Shown: in pieces, positions 18,268 through 27,164 of the stretch
Layout: each line of letters begins with the position of its first letter
How positions within the stretch are numbered: the first letter of the stretch is position 1
From: Streptomyces pacificus
GTDB lineage: Bacteria; Actinomycetota; Actinomycetes; Streptomycetales; Streptomycetaceae
Assembly (NCBI RefSeq): GCF_011766325.1
Contig: NZ_BLLG01000019.1
Coordinates: 53,405-117,404, forward strand
Length of the DNA stretch: 64,000 nt
Reading direction: 5' to 3'
The notes under the pieces: model-generated
Seen by the model: the letters and a program-made list of their open reading frames with translations, nothing else
Databases searched by the model: none
Told to the model about the DNA's origin: nothing
Translations under genes and position numbers: made by a program

Positions 18268-18586
18268 TTGTCCACAGGGGTGGAGGGTGCGTGCGAGTTA
18301 TCCACAGGATGGGGGAGGGGTCTGTGGATTACAGAGTTGATCATTCTGAAGGGCGGCAGAGATCCGGGAAGTGCCTCCTCAAACGCGGTTCATGCGCTCG
18401 TTCGAGTGTTAATTCCTCGCTCTTCTTCGCTCTGGAGAGTTGATTGTCGGAATTGGGCTGACATGGGCAATAGTCGTGCCCCGTGAGTGGAGGGGGACGA
18501 GCGAGGGAATTTGTCGACTGAGTGCAGCCGCGTTGTCGACTTGTCCCCAGATCGAGAAGCCGCCCTGTGGATAACTCTGTGGGTAA
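18268..18586. other. DnaA-box cluster 2
   Basis: Five boxes lie in this 709-bp gap between serS and pheA (17928-18636). They are TTGTCCACA at 18268-18276, TTATCCACA at 18298-18306, TGTGGATTA at 18323-18331, TGTGGATAA at 18566-18574 and TGTGGGTAA at 18578-18586. The first, second and fourth are perfect; the others are one base off. A weaker TTGTCCCCA is at 18541. The plus-strand boxes lie left and the minus-strand boxes right. The segment is locally AT-rich. No gene was found in the gap. Confidence 0.78.
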
Positions 18587-18636
18587 CGGCAAGCGGGAGC
18601 GGAGCCCGGTGGGCGCGGCCCGGGGCGGCCCCCGGG

Positions 18637-19578
18637 CTATCCGCGACCGTCCTGACAGCGCGCCAGCCACTCGGCCGCCTCCACGAACTCCGCGTCGGAG
18701 GTCCCCGGGCGCAGTGGCCGGCCGTCCTGCCCCGGAGCAGGGACACCTGCCCGCGGATAGGACCCGAGGAAGCGCACCTCCAGGCAGATGCGCTTCAGAC
18801 CCATCAGCGCCTCCCCCACCCGGCGGTCACCGATATGGCCCTCGGCGTCGATCGCGAAGCAGTAGTTCCCGATGCCGGCACCGGTGGGACGTGACTGCAG
18901 CAGCATCAGGTTGACGCCGCGCACCGCGAACTCCTGGAGCAACTCCAGCAGGGCGCCCGGACGGTCGTCGCGCTGCCAGATGACCACCGACGTCTTGTCC
19001 GCCCCCGTCGGGGCCGCGGGTCGCGCCGGGCGGCCCACCAGCACAAAGCGCGTCTCCGCGTTCTCCGCGTCGTGGATCTCGGTGACCAGCGCCTCGAGCC
19101 CGTACGTCGCCGCAGCGAACTCGCCCGCGAAGGCCGCGTCGAAGCGCCCCTCCTGGACCAGCCGCGCGCCGTCCGCGTTCGACGCCGCCGACTCCCACAC
19201 CGCGTCGGGCAGCTGGGCCCGCAGCCAGTTCCGCACCTGCGGTTGGGCGACGGGGTGACCGGTCACCGTCTTCACGTCCGACAGCTTCGTCCCCGGCCGC
19301 ACCAGCAGCGCGAACGCGATGGGCAGCAGCACCTCGCGGTAGATCGTCAGCGGCTCGCCGGAGACCAGCTCGTCCAGCGTCGCGGTGACGCCCCCCTCCA
19401 CCGAGTTCTCGATCGGCACCAGCGCGGCCGCGGCCTCACCGCAGCGCACGGCGTCGAGCGCGGCCGGCACCGACACCATCGGGACCAGTTCGCGGGTGGC
19501 GGCCTCCGGGAGGGTGCGCAGGGCGGCCTCGGTGAAGGTGCCCTCGGGGCCGAGGTAGGTGAAGCGCGTGGCGGACAT
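18637..19578 (-). CDS. pheA: Prephenate dehydratase
   Basis: This 313-residue enzyme converts prephenate to phenylpyruvate in phenylalanine synthesis. The dehydratase domain begins RFTYLGPEGTFTEAAL and contains ENSVEGGVTATLDEL. The C-terminal ACT domain (RDDRPGALLELLQEF and SRPTGAGIGNYCF) mediates feedback inhibition by phenylalanine. The ATG at 19578 is preferred over a GTG three codons upstream because the family consensus MSATRFTY begins there with AGGG about 8 nt ahead. Confidence 0.95.
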   Translation of the reverse strand: MSATRFTYLGPEGTFTEAALRTLPEAATRELVPMVSVPAALDAVRCGEAAAALVPIENSVEGGVTATLDELVSGEPLTIYREVLLPIAFALLVRPGTKLSDVKTVTGHPVAQPQVRNWLRAQLPDAVWESAASNADGARLVQEGRFDAAFAGEFAAATYGLEALVTEIHDAENAETRFVLVGRPARPAAPTGADKTSVVIWQRDDRPGALLELLQEFAVRGVNLMLLQSRPTGAGIGNYCFAIDAEGHIGDRRVGEALMGLKRICLEVRFLGSYPRAGVPAPGQDGRPLRPGTSDAEFVEAAEWLARCQDGRG

Positions 19579-19680
19579 ACCCGTCACCCTAGTGCCGCGT
19601 GAGCCGAAGTTCGCCCCGTCGTGACGGCTGCCTCGCCGTGATGCCCGGCCCGTCGTGATGCCCGGCCCGTGCGGTTCGTG

Positions 19681-20931
19681 TCACGGTTCCAGCAGCCGCC
19701 GGCCCACGTACCCGTCCTCCGCCGCGCCGCCCGGGACGGCGAAGAGACCGCTCGTCTCGTGCCGGACGAACCGGGACAGCGCATCCCCGCGGTCCAGCTT
19801 CCGCTGCACCGGTACGAAGCCCCGCAGCGGGTCGGCCTGCCAGCACACGAACAGCAGCCCCGCGTCGGGGGTGCCGTCGGCCGCCATGCCGTCGTGGTAC
19901 GAGAACGGCCTGCGCAGCATCGCCGCACCCGCGTTCTGCTCCGGGGCGGAGATCCGCGCGTGCGCGTCGGCCGGGATGACCAGGGATCCGTCCGGCCCCA
20001 CCCGGTCCAGGTCGAGTTCCGCCGCCTCACCACCGCCGGTCAGCGGGGCGCCGTCCGACTTGCGGCGGCCGATCACCCGCTCCTGGTCCTTCAGGCTCAG
20101 CTCGTCCCAGTCGTCCAGCAGCATCCGGATACGGCGGACGACGGCGTACGAGCCGCCCGCCATCCAGGCCGGCTGCGCCGCCGAACCCGCCCCGGACCCG
20201 GTGGCCGGGACGAAGACCCGGCTGTCGAAGTCGGCATCGGACGGCTTGGGGTTGCGGGTGCCGTCCACCTGCCCCATGAGGTTGCGGCTGGTCATCGGCC
20301 GTGCCGTGACACCCGGCGAGCGGTTGAAGCCGGTCATCTGCCACCGAGTCCGCGCCGCGCTTCCCGCCGCCTTCTGCAGGGCGCGCAGGGCGTGGAAGGC
20401 GACGAGCCCGTCGTTGGCGCCGATCTGCACCCAGAGGTCCCCCTCCGAGCGGCGCGGATCCAGCCGGTCGGAGGAGAACGCGGGCAGCGGGTCGAGCTGG
20501 ACGGGGCGCTGCGCGGTGAGCCCCGTGCGGTCGAAGAAGGTCCGGCCGAAGCCGAAGGTGACCGTGAGGGAGGACGGGCCCGCGTCCAGGGCGACCCCCG
20601 TGTCGTCGTCGGTCGGCTCGCCCGCCATCAGCCGGGCCGCGGTGGCCGACCAGCGGCGCATCAGGGCGGTCGCCTCTCTGCGGCCCGCTCCCTGCGCCAG
20701 GTCGAAGGCGGCGAGATGGCCGTGGGACTGCATCGGCGTGGTGATACCCGGCTGGTGCTCGCCGTGGAACGGCTCGGTGGTGGAGCCCACGGTGGCCAGC
20801 GCCGCCGCCGGGCCGGAGGCGGCCGCCGCGTACCCGGCGGCGCCGCCCGCCGCACCGAGGGCGAGTCCGGTCACGCCCGCGGCGCCGACCGTGCCGAGCA
20901 GCCTGCGCCGGGAGATCTCGTTGTCGTTCAT
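19681..20931 (-). CDS. dtpA: Tat-exported DyP-type haem peroxidase
   Basis: This is a 416-residue dye-decolourising peroxidase. The N-terminus has the twin-arginine motif SRRRLLG followed by a hydrophobic, Ala/Gly-rich stretch, so it is exported folded with haem. The family signature GQVDGTRNP (GxxDG, catalytic Asp) is near residue 235, and a haem-binding region follows. In S. lividans the ortholog DtpA acts in extracytoplasmic copper delivery to the oxidase GlxA and is needed for morphogenesis. Its position beside copper chaperone genes fits that role. It lies 33 nt after copCD. Confidence 0.92.
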   Translation of the reverse strand: MNDNEISRRRLLGTVGAAGVTGLALGAAGGAAGYAAAASGPAAALATVGSTTEPFHGEHQPGITTPMQSHGHLAAFDLAQGAGRREATALMRRWSATAARLMAGEPTDDDTGVALDAGPSSLTVTFGFGRTFFDRTGLTAQRPVQLDPLPAFSSDRLDPRRSEGDLWVQIGANDGLVAFHALRALQKAAGSAARTRWQMTGFNRSPGVTARPMTSRNLMGQVDGTRNPKPSDADFDSRVFVPATGSGAGSAAQPAWMAGGSYAVVRRIRMLLDDWDELSLKDQERVIGRRKSDGAPLTGGGEAAELDLDRVGPDGSLVIPADAHARISAPEQNAGAAMLRRPFSYHDGMAADGTPDAGLLFVCWQADPLRGFVPVQRKLDRGDALSRFVRHETSGLFAVPGGAAEDGYVGRRLLEP

Positions 20932-20964
20932 GCCCTCACCACTGTCACTCGGCGGCCGGCCACG

Positions 20965-23238
20965 TCAGCCGATCCTCATGTTCTTCTCGACCGTCGTCTG
21001 GTCGATGTCCGACGTCCGTACGGTGATCCGGACCCGCCACTCGCCCGGCAGCGGGATCTGGATGTTGCTCGCGCTCCAGTGGCCGGCCGCGACGCGTTCC
21101 GGCACCAGCGGCAGCGGGCCGATCTTCTCCGCCACCAGGGTGAAGGAGACCTTGACCTCGGGAGCGTCCAGGGGCCGGTTGTCCGGGCCCGTGGTCCACA
21201 GGCGCAGTTCGTTGGCGCCCGAGCGGCCCGGACTGACGGTCAGCCGGGCCGTGCCGTCGCCGTTCGGGCCGCCGGTGTCGAAGGGCAGCGTGATGTCGAC
21301 GGGCTTGGCCGGGGCGGCGGCGGACGGCCGGGCGCCGCGCTCCTGGGCGGCCCGTTCCTCCGCACGGCCCGGCTCGGTAGAGGTGAGGGCCGTCGTCACG
21401 GCGAGCAGCACGACGGCGACGCCCGCCTCCGCGAGGACGGAACGCCGCAGTCCCGAGCGCTCGGGGTCGGCGTCCCGGAGGCGCTTGCGGCCGGCTGCCG
21501 CCATCGCGGCCTCCTGTCTGGCGAGTTGCGCGGCGCGCACGGGATCGCCGGACGTGGCCGCTGCCTCAGCGGCGCCGCGGCCCGCGCTGTTCGCCCCGGC
21601 CGGTGTTGCTGCCTCCGCGGGTCCTGTCTGCGGGAGGCCTGCCCCGGCCGGTGCCGCCATCTCCGCGGCTCGCGTCCCGGTGGCGCCTGCCTCCGCCGCG
21701 GCGGGAGCACGGCCGGAGAGCCGTGCCGTCCAGCGCCGTGAGATCCAGGCGATCCCGACCAGGACGGCGACCAGTCCGACCTTGACCAGCAGCAGCCGAC
21801 CGTAGGAGGTGCCGGCCAGCGCGGACCACGAGCCCACCTGCCGCCAGGACTGGTAGAGCCCCGTGGCGGCGAGTACGACGACGGACCAGAACGCCACCCT
21901 GGAGAAGCGCCGGACGGCCGCCCGTTCGATGGAGGGCGCTCGGTGGAGTGCCACGAGCAGAGCGGTGAGGCCGCCGAGCCAGGCTGCGACGGCCAGCAGG
22001 TGCAGCACGTCGACCGGCATCGCCACGCCCGGCTGGATGCCGGTCGAGGCGTGCTCGGACAGGGCCCAGGTACAGGCGATCCCGGCGGCGACGACCGTGC
22101 CGCCGATGCCCAGCCCAAGGGCGAGGTCCTGCTTCTGTCCGATCCGGTCGCCAGGCGCCCTCCGCCCGCCCTCGTCCGCGGCTGCGGCGCCCGCAGTTGC
22201 GGCGGTCCCGGGTCGCGCGGGTTCTCCCGTGCTCCCGGCGCGTTGCGCGCGTTCCGCGCGTTCCGCGCGTTCCGCGCCTTCCGTGCCTTCCGTGCCTGCC
22301 GTGTCTCCCGTGCCCCTCGTACGTCCCGTGCCGCCGATTCCCCCCGTACCTCCTGCGGCGGGTTCGCCGGGGGTACGGGGGACGCTGGTGCCCCCCGCGT
22401 CCCCCGCGGCGGGTCGCGTGGCCCGTTCCGCTCGGGGGGCCTGCTTCGCGTACGCCCCGAACAGCACCGCGACGAACAGCGCCGCCACGCCCAGCAGCAG
22501 CAGCCGCGACACCAGCGCGGCCCCGGTCTTGGTCGCGAGGACGGCCTGCAGCCCGGCCAGGTCGAACGCGTCGCCCAGCCGGCCCGAACCGGTGTAGGGA
22601 TTGCGCAGCAGCAGCATCGCGACGGTGGCTGCGGTGAGCGTCACCCAGCCGTACGCCACCACCCGCTGCACCGCCCGGGTACCCGCCCCGCGCGGCCAGC
22701 AGGCCAGCACGAAGGCGGCTCCGCCGACCATGACGGTGAACCCCGCGTACGCCGCGTACCGCGCGATGCCGTACAGCACGCCGACCAGGCCGCCGCCCGC
22801 CTGCTGCTTCGGCAGTTCCACGACGGTCTTCGAGGGCGCCCCGATCGAGAAGGTGAACGCGCCCGCGATGGGGTGGCTGTCGGCGGAGACGGCCTGCCAG
22901 GCGACGGTGTAGGTGCCGTCCGGCAGGCCGGACTCGAGCCCCACTCCATAGCTGACGGCGCCCTCACCGCCGGGGCTCTTCAGCTCGGCGGTGTCGACGC
23001 GCCTGCTCCGTGGGTCGAGGACCCTGATCGAGTCGTTCCCCAGGGCGACCTGCTCGGAGAAGGTGAGCGTGACGTCCTTGGGGGCGACGGCCAGCACCGC
23101 CCCGTCCTTCGGGTTGCTGCCGGTCAGGGCGGCGTGCGCGTCCGCCGTGCCGGTGAGCACGGTCCCGAGCAGCGCCGCGGTGATCAGCAGCAGGCGCAGC
23201 AGAGTCGCCGTGCCGGCGTGCGGGGCGGTGGTGGTCAT
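20965..23238 (-). CDS. Fused CopC-CopD copper-handling membrane protein
   Basis: This 757-residue protein combines a signal peptide, a periplasmic-type CopC copper-binding domain and a CopD multi-helix membrane domain, as in YcnJ. The CopC domain begins with the mature N-terminal His in HAALTGSNPKDGAVL and has FSEQVALGN. A second soluble domain follows at the C-terminus. The membrane region is interrupted by two low-complexity loops. One (about residues 275-345) contains Thr-Glu-Gly and Ala-Glu-Arg repeats encoded by a 9-bp minisatellite; the other is Ala/Gly/Pro-rich. Probable role: copper import or redistribution across the membrane. Confidence 0.88.
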   Translation of the reverse strand: MTTTAPHAGTATLLRLLLITAALLGTVLTGTADAHAALTGSNPKDGAVLAVAPKDVTLTFSEQVALGNDSIRVLDPRSRRVDTAELKSPGGEGAVSYGVGLESGLPDGTYTVAWQAVSADSHPIAGAFTFSIGAPSKTVVELPKQQAGGGLVGVLYGIARYAAYAGFTVMVGGAAFVLACWPRGAGTRAVQRVVAYGWVTLTAATVAMLLLRNPYTGSGRLGDAFDLAGLQAVLATKTGAALVSRLLLLGVAALFVAVLFGAYAKQAPRAERATRPAAGDAGGTSVPRTPGEPAAGGTGGIGGTGRTRGTGDTAGTEGTEGAERAERAERAQRAGSTGEPARPGTAATAGAAAADEGGRRAPGDRIGQKQDLALGLGIGGTVVAAGIACTWALSEHASTGIQPGVAMPVDVLHLLAVAAWLGGLTALLVALHRAPSIERAAVRRFSRVAFWSVVVLAATGLYQSWRQVGSWSALAGTSYGRLLLVKVGLVAVLVGIAWISRRWTARLSGRAPAAAEAGATGTRAAEMAAPAGAGLPQTGPAEAATPAGANSAGRGAAEAAATSGDPVRAAQLARQEAAMAAAGRKRLRDADPERSGLRRSVLAEAGVAVVLLAVTTALTSTEPGRAEERAAQERGARPSAAAPAKPVDITLPFDTGGPNGDGTARLTVSPGRSGANELRLWTTGPDNRPLDAPEVKVSFTLVAEKIGPLPLVPERVAAGHWSASNIQIPLPGEWRVRITVRTSDIDQTTVEKNMRIG
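22237..22335 (-). repeat. 9-bp in-frame tandem repeat (about 11 units) in copCD
   Basis: Units start every 9 bp from 22237. The core is GCGCGTTCC (perfect at 22246, 22255 and 22264), grading into GTGCCTTCC and more diverged units. On the coding strand they give Ala-Glu-Arg and Thr-Glu-Gly tripeptides in a cytoplasmic or external loop. Confidence 0.85.
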
Positions 23239-23284
23239 GGGGTGTCGTCAGTCCCTCGAACGGCCGGGAGCCTCGTCACGGGGC

Positions 23285-23734
23285 TCACCTGTGATCCGGG
23301 TTGTGGGTCCGCTCCTTCACGGGAAGCCGGACGCTGATCGGTTCCGACTTCTCGAAGTGCAGTTCGACGTCGACCTCCTCCCCCTGCTTCGGCTGCTTCT
23401 TGATGTCCAGGAACATGAGGTGGTCGCCGCCCCGCGCCAGCTTCAGCTCCCCGTCGGCGGGGACCGCGAGTGACGTGACCTGCCGCATCTTCCCGTCCTT
23501 CGACTCGTGGAGTTCGACGTCGTCCGAGAGGCTGCTGGTGACGGAGGTCAGCCTGTCCGCCGTGCCGCCCGTGTTGACGACCGTAAGGAAGCCGCCCGCC
23601 ATGTCGCCCACGGGCTGCGGCATGAACGCCCCGTCGACCTTCAGCTCGGGCGCGGACGCGGAGCACCCCGCGAGCCCGAGGCCCGCGGCGAGAGCGAGGG
23701 CGGCGGCGAGAGCGGATGTCGTACGCCGGTTCAC
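23285..23734 (-). CDS. ecuC: Copper chaperone PCu(A)C lipoprotein
   Basis: This is a 149-residue extracytoplasmic copper chaperone. The signal peptide ends in the lipobox LAGC, so it is membrane-anchored. The PCu(A)C domain carries VELHESKDGKM and GGDHLMFLDI, which supply the His/Met Cu(I) ligands. The GTG at 23734 overlaps the sco stop codon by 4 nt (GTGA), so the two are co-translated. In S. lividans the matching sco-ecuC operon supplies copper to cytochrome c oxidase and GlxA. Confidence 0.9.
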   Translation of the reverse strand: MNRRTTSALAAALALAAGLGLAGCSASAPELKVDGAFMPQPVGDMAGGFLTVVNTGGTADRLTSVTSSLSDDVELHESKDGKMRQVTSLAVPADGELKLARGGDHLMFLDIKKQPKQGEEVDVELHFEKSEPISVRLPVKERTHNPDHR

Positions 23735-24393
23735 GGGTTCTCCCCCTTGACGATCTTGGGGAGGTCCTCGGCGAAGTCGTCCGGGGTGGTGTCCTCGCTG
23801 TACAGGACGTATCCCTGGTCGGTCTTGGGGGAGAAGGCCACGACCTGGGTCCCGTGCATCGAGACGATCTTGCCGTCCTGCTCCTCGGTGGAGGGCTCGA
23901 TGCCGATGCCCAGCTGGCGTGCCCCCGCCTGGATCGTCGGGAAGTCGCCGGTGAGTCCGACGAAGGAAGGGTCGCCCGCCGCGGGGAGCCACTTGGCCAG
24001 TTCGGCCGCGGTGTCCCGCTCGGGGTCGGTGGTCACGAAGACGACCTGCAGCCTGTCCTGGTCAGCCTTGGGAAGCTGCTTCCTGGCGACGGCGATGTTG
24101 CTCATCGTCAGCGGGCAGACGTCGGGGCAGTGGGTGTAGCCGAAGTAGATCAGGGTCGGTTTGCCCTTGGTCCGCTCGCGGAGGTCGTACGGCTTGCCCG
24201 TGGTGTCCGTCAGGACGAGGTCCGGCTTTTCGAAGGGCCGGTCGAGGACGGTCGCCGCCTTGTCCTCGGCCGGGGCCGAGACGTCGGCGACCGAGCCGTC
24301 CGCACCGGCCGGTTCCCCGCCGGTGCCGCAGGCGGAAAGGGAGAGCGTGGCCGCCAGTGCCAGGGCGGCGGCCGTCACGGTCTTGTAGCGCAT
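23731..24393 (-). CDS. sco: Sco1/SenC copper chaperone lipoprotein
   Basis: This 220-residue thioredoxin-fold lipoprotein inserts copper into the CuA/oxidase site. The signal peptide ends in LSAC. The copper-binding CxxxC lies in THCPDVCPL near residue 90, and the third ligand His is in SMHGTQVVAF near 172. It overlaps ecuC by 4 nt and lies 37 nt after the YcnI gene stop, so the cluster reads as one operon. Confidence 0.93.
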   Translation of the reverse strand: MRYKTVTAAALALAATLSLSACGTGGEPAGADGSVADVSAPAEDKAATVLDRPFEKPDLVLTDTTGKPYDLRERTKGKPTLIYFGYTHCPDVCPLTMSNIAVARKQLPKADQDRLQVVFVTTDPERDTAAELAKWLPAAGDPSFVGLTGDFPTIQAGARQLGIGIEPSTEEQDGKIVSMHGTQVVAFSPKTDQGYVLYSEDTTPDDFAEDLPKIVKGENP

Positions 24394-24430
24394 GGGGTGA
24401 TGTCCTGGAGGTCGAGGAGGAGGGAGTCGG

Positions 24431-25225
24431 TCAGGCGGAGCGGCGGCGACCGGCCAGCATGCCGAAGGCCACGCCCGCGGCACCCACCAGGATGCCGACG
24501 ACGGCGAGGATCCGGGCCGTGCTGTCCGTGGCACTCGCGGCGCTCGCGGCGACCGTGGCCTCGCCGTCTGTACCCGAGTCACCCGAGTCACCCGAGTTAT
24601 CCGAGTCGCCCTCCTCGTCCGCGTGGTCGGCGGAGTGGGCGCCGTCGGCCGCCTTCCCGGTGCCGGAGCCGCCGTGGTGGTCGCCGGCCGCCGCGGCCAG
24701 GGTGAGCACGGGGGCGGGGAAGTCGGGCTCGGCCGCACCGTCCTGCGGCTCCTCGATCCAGCGCACGACCTCCTTGTTGTCGTACGTCTGGAGGGCCTTG
24801 AAGACGAGCTCGTCGGTGTCCTCCGGCAACTGGCCGAGGGACACCGGGAACTGCTGGAACTGGCCGGGGCCGATCTTGCCGCCGGTCGAGGTCCAGGTGA
24901 TCTTCGAGGCCGCCTCGGTGACCTGCCGGCCGTGGACGCTCAGCGGCTTGTCCAGCTTGGCCCTGGTGACCTCGGCCTCCCAGCCCGGTACAGGCTGCGG
25001 CAGCGCGGAGGAGAGCGGGTGGTCGGCGGGCAGGGTGATCTCGAGCTTCACCGTCGAGGCGTTGTCACGCTCGTTGGGCACCTTGAAGTTGACGGTGGCG
25101 AAGCCGCCCTTCGCGGCCTCGCCCTCGGGCTGCACGCTGACGTGCGCGAAGGCGGGACCGCAGAGCAGGAGCGCGGACGAGGCCGCGGCACCGGCGGCGA
25201 CGGCGAGACGGGAGACGTTGTTCAT
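24431..25225 (-). CDS. YcnI-family (DUF1775) copper-binding membrane protein
   Basis: This is a 264-residue exported protein. The signal peptide ends at FAHVSV, leaving a mature N-terminal His typical of the DUF1775 copper-brace site. The conserved domain (about residues 29-160) contains FKVPNERDNASTVKLEI. A His/Asp/Gly/Ser-rich low-complexity region and a single C-terminal membrane helix followed by RRR then anchor it outside the membrane. It is the first gene of the cluster that includes sco and ecuC. Confidence 0.88.
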   Translation of the reverse strand: MNNVSRLAVAAGAAASSALLLCGPAFAHVSVQPEGEAAKGGFATVNFKVPNERDNASTVKLEITLPADHPLSSALPQPVPGWEAEVTRAKLDKPLSVHGRQVTEAASKITWTSTGGKIGPGQFQQFPVSLGQLPEDTDELVFKALQTYDNKEVVRWIEEPQDGAAEPDFPAPVLTLAAAAGDHHGGSGTGKAADGAHSADHADEEGDSDNSGDSGDSGTDGEATVAASAASATDSTARILAVVGILVGAAGVAFGMLAGRRRSA

Positions 25226-25341
25226 GGCGGAGTACTCCACGTGAGCAGGAAGGTGGTCGGGCCGCGCGGACGCGCGGGAGAGCCGCGGCACCGACCGCCC
25301 GGGACACCCGCTGCGGGGTACGTCGCCGAGTGGCGCCGCGT

Positions 25342-26214
25342 TCAGGCTGCGAGGACGCAGGCCGCGGGGATGCGGGCCGCGGGGATGCGGGCCGCGGGGA
25401 TGCGTCGTGCGGGCGGGCCGCGCCTGACCACGGTGTGCTGGAGTGCCGCCACGGGAGGAGCGCAGTCCCCGGCCTCCGCCCCGGTGCGCCCCCGAGCGGT
25501 CCCCGGCATGGCCGGCAGCCCGCCGAGCAGTTGCCGTACCAGTACGAGGGCGGCCCGCAGGGCGCGCACCAGCGCGCCTTCGGCCACCATTCCGCCCGCT
25601 CCCTGGGCACCCTGGGTGGAGAGCTCGGTCAGCCGCAGCAGCGCGAGGTCGCCGCGGCGCAGCAGCCAGCCGGTCACCACCGCCGCCAGTAGGTGGCCGA
25701 GCAGCATGGGCAGGCTGGGCAGCAGCCCGCCCGACTCCAGGGCGGCATTCGGCACGGACTCGGCGAGACCGGGGCGACCGGCTCGGGCCGCGGCCGCCGG
25801 GTCGATGCCGGCAGCGGTGACGATCCGATGCGCCTCGGTCGGGTCCAGCGCCTCACCGGCGGCCCCGCACGTCAGCTTCGCCGCCAGCCGTACGACGATG
25901 TCGTCGGTGCCCGGCGCCACCCGGGAGGGGTGCTGGGCGAGCCCGAACAGGGAGTGCAGACCGAGCTGCCCGCCGGCCAGGGCGGCCACGAGGGCGGGCA
26001 GCGAGCGCGAGCGGCCGGCGAGCGGTGCCACCACCGCGGCCACCGCGAGGAAGCCGACGAGCAGCGTCCACCAGGGGACCGCTGCGCAGGCGGCCAGGAC
26101 GTGGCCCAGTGCGGACAGCACGACGCAGACCGCGGCGAACACCGCGGCCCTCAGCATCCGCGGTCCGGTCGCGGCGGGCACGTCGCCGGGGGCGGCCGGC
26201 GGTTGGGCAGACAT
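25342..26214 (-). CDS. Hypothetical integral membrane protein
   Basis: This 290-residue protein of unknown function has about four to five hydrophobic helices (for example AAVFAAVCVVLSALGHVLAA near the start). It lies upstream of the copper cluster in the same direction and may belong to it. The C-terminal residues IPAARIPAARIPAAC are encoded by a 15-bp tandem repeat (units at 25355, 25370 and 25385). No metal-binding motif was seen beyond scattered His. Confidence 0.75.
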   Translation of the reverse strand: MSAQPPAAPGDVPAATGPRMLRAAVFAAVCVVLSALGHVLAACAAVPWWTLLVGFLAVAAVVAPLAGRSRSLPALVAALAGGQLGLHSLFGLAQHPSRVAPGTDDIVVRLAAKLTCGAAGEALDPTEAHRIVTAAGIDPAAAARAGRPGLAESVPNAALESGGLLPSLPMLLGHLLAAVVTGWLLRRGDLALLRLTELSTQGAQGAGGMVAEGALVRALRAALVLVRQLLGGLPAMPGTARGRTGAEAGDCAPPVAALQHTVVRRGPPARRIPAARIPAARIPAACVLAA

Positions 26215-26428
26215 GGCCGGGACATCATCCCACCGGTCCGTGCGGGACCCCGAGGCGGGTCCGGAAGGTCACGTTTGGGGCCCGCTCCCCCGCCTGGCGT
26301 GCGCATACACGGGCATGGCCCAGCGGCGCGTCCGCCGAATGAGGGCAAACACGTCAACTCCGTGCTTACGGCAGGGAGGACGCGGCAATAGGTATCGGTA
26401 TGTCGAGCCGCAGCCAGGAGGCTGGAGC

Positions 26429-26872
26429 ATGAGCATCTGGTGGTCTCTGCGTCTGCGGCGCGAAGCTGCGAGCGTGCCGCTCGCTCGACGCCTTCTGCTG
26501 GGTGCCATGGAAACCGCAGGCGTCGACCCCGACATCTCCTTCGACCTCTCCGTAGCGCTGAGCGAGGCCTGCGCGAACGCCGTCGAACACGGCGGGCCCG
26601 GTGCGGCGGGCTCCCCGGCGGACGGTTACCGCGTGACGGCCTACCTGGACGGTGAGAAGTGCCGTATCGAGGTGGTGGACGCCGGACCCGGTTTCCCGGA
26701 CCGCGCGTACCTCCCCGGCGCGGGCCCGGCCGCTGAGAGCGGTCGCGGGCTCTGTCTCATCGAGCAGCTCGCGGACCACGTGTCGCTGCGCAACCGTCCC
26801 GGCCGGGGCGCGGTGGTGAGCTTCGACAAGGTACTGAAGTGGCGGGACGGGGCCCTGCTCGGAGCGGTCTGA
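26429..26872 (+). CDS. Anti-sigma-type ATP-binding protein (HATPase_c_2)
   Basis: This 147-residue protein consists of a single GHKL/SpoIIAB-like ATPase domain. The N box reads ALSEACANAVEHG near residue 47, the G1 box DAGPGF near 88, and the G2 region ESGRGLCLIEQL near 105. Such small kinases in Streptomyces often regulate sigma factors with anti-anti-sigma partners and SpoIIE-type phosphatases. A similar gene is at 34121 and a SpoIIE-like protein at 28875. The ATG follows GGAGC. Confidence 0.86.
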   Translation: MSIWWSLRLRREAASVPLARRLLLGAMETAGVDPDISFDLSVALSEACANAVEHGGPGAAGSPADGYRVTAYLDGEKCRIEVVDAGPGFPDRAYLPGAGPAAESGRGLCLIEQLADHVSLRNRPGRGAVVSFDKVLKWRDGALLGAV

Positions 26873-27127
26873 GCGAAGGGCGCCGTCTGCCCAGGGGCGA
26901 GGCAGCGGCTCCCGGTCCGGCCGCCGTCGCTCCGCCCTGCCACGGGTGCGCTCCCCGTGCGCAGGGGCATGCAGTCGTCGCCGCGAGGCGGGTGCGGTTC
27001 GGCTGCCCCGGTCCGGCCGCCGCTGCCTCGCCCCGGCACGGGGACTGCTCCGGTGCAGTCCGGTGCGGTGCTGTGTGGTCCGGTGCGGCGCGGTCGGGTG
27101 GCGGTCCTGTCCGGTCCTGTCCGGTCC

Positions 27128-27153
27128 GGTGCGGTCCCTTGCGGGACCGCACC
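27128..27153. terminator. Bidirectional hairpin between convergent genes
   Basis: GGTGCGGTCCC (27128-27138) and GGGACCGCACC (27143-27153) form a perfect 11-bp stem closed by a TTGC tetraloop. It sits between the ATPase gene and the end of pepP. The DNA just before it (27056-27127) carries imperfect GGTCCGGTGCGG-type repeats. Confidence 0.75.
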
Positions 27154-27164
27154 GTCGACGGGCG

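Noticed and set aside
18505..18540. Sigma-R promoter (GGGAAT near GTTG) between serS and pheA
   Set aside because: Spacer is 21 nt rather than 18, and the DNA is part of the DnaA-box region.
17928..18636. Chromosomal oriC
   Set aside because: Only five or six boxes are present, and dnaA, dnaN and gyrase genes are absent; serS and pheA flank it instead.
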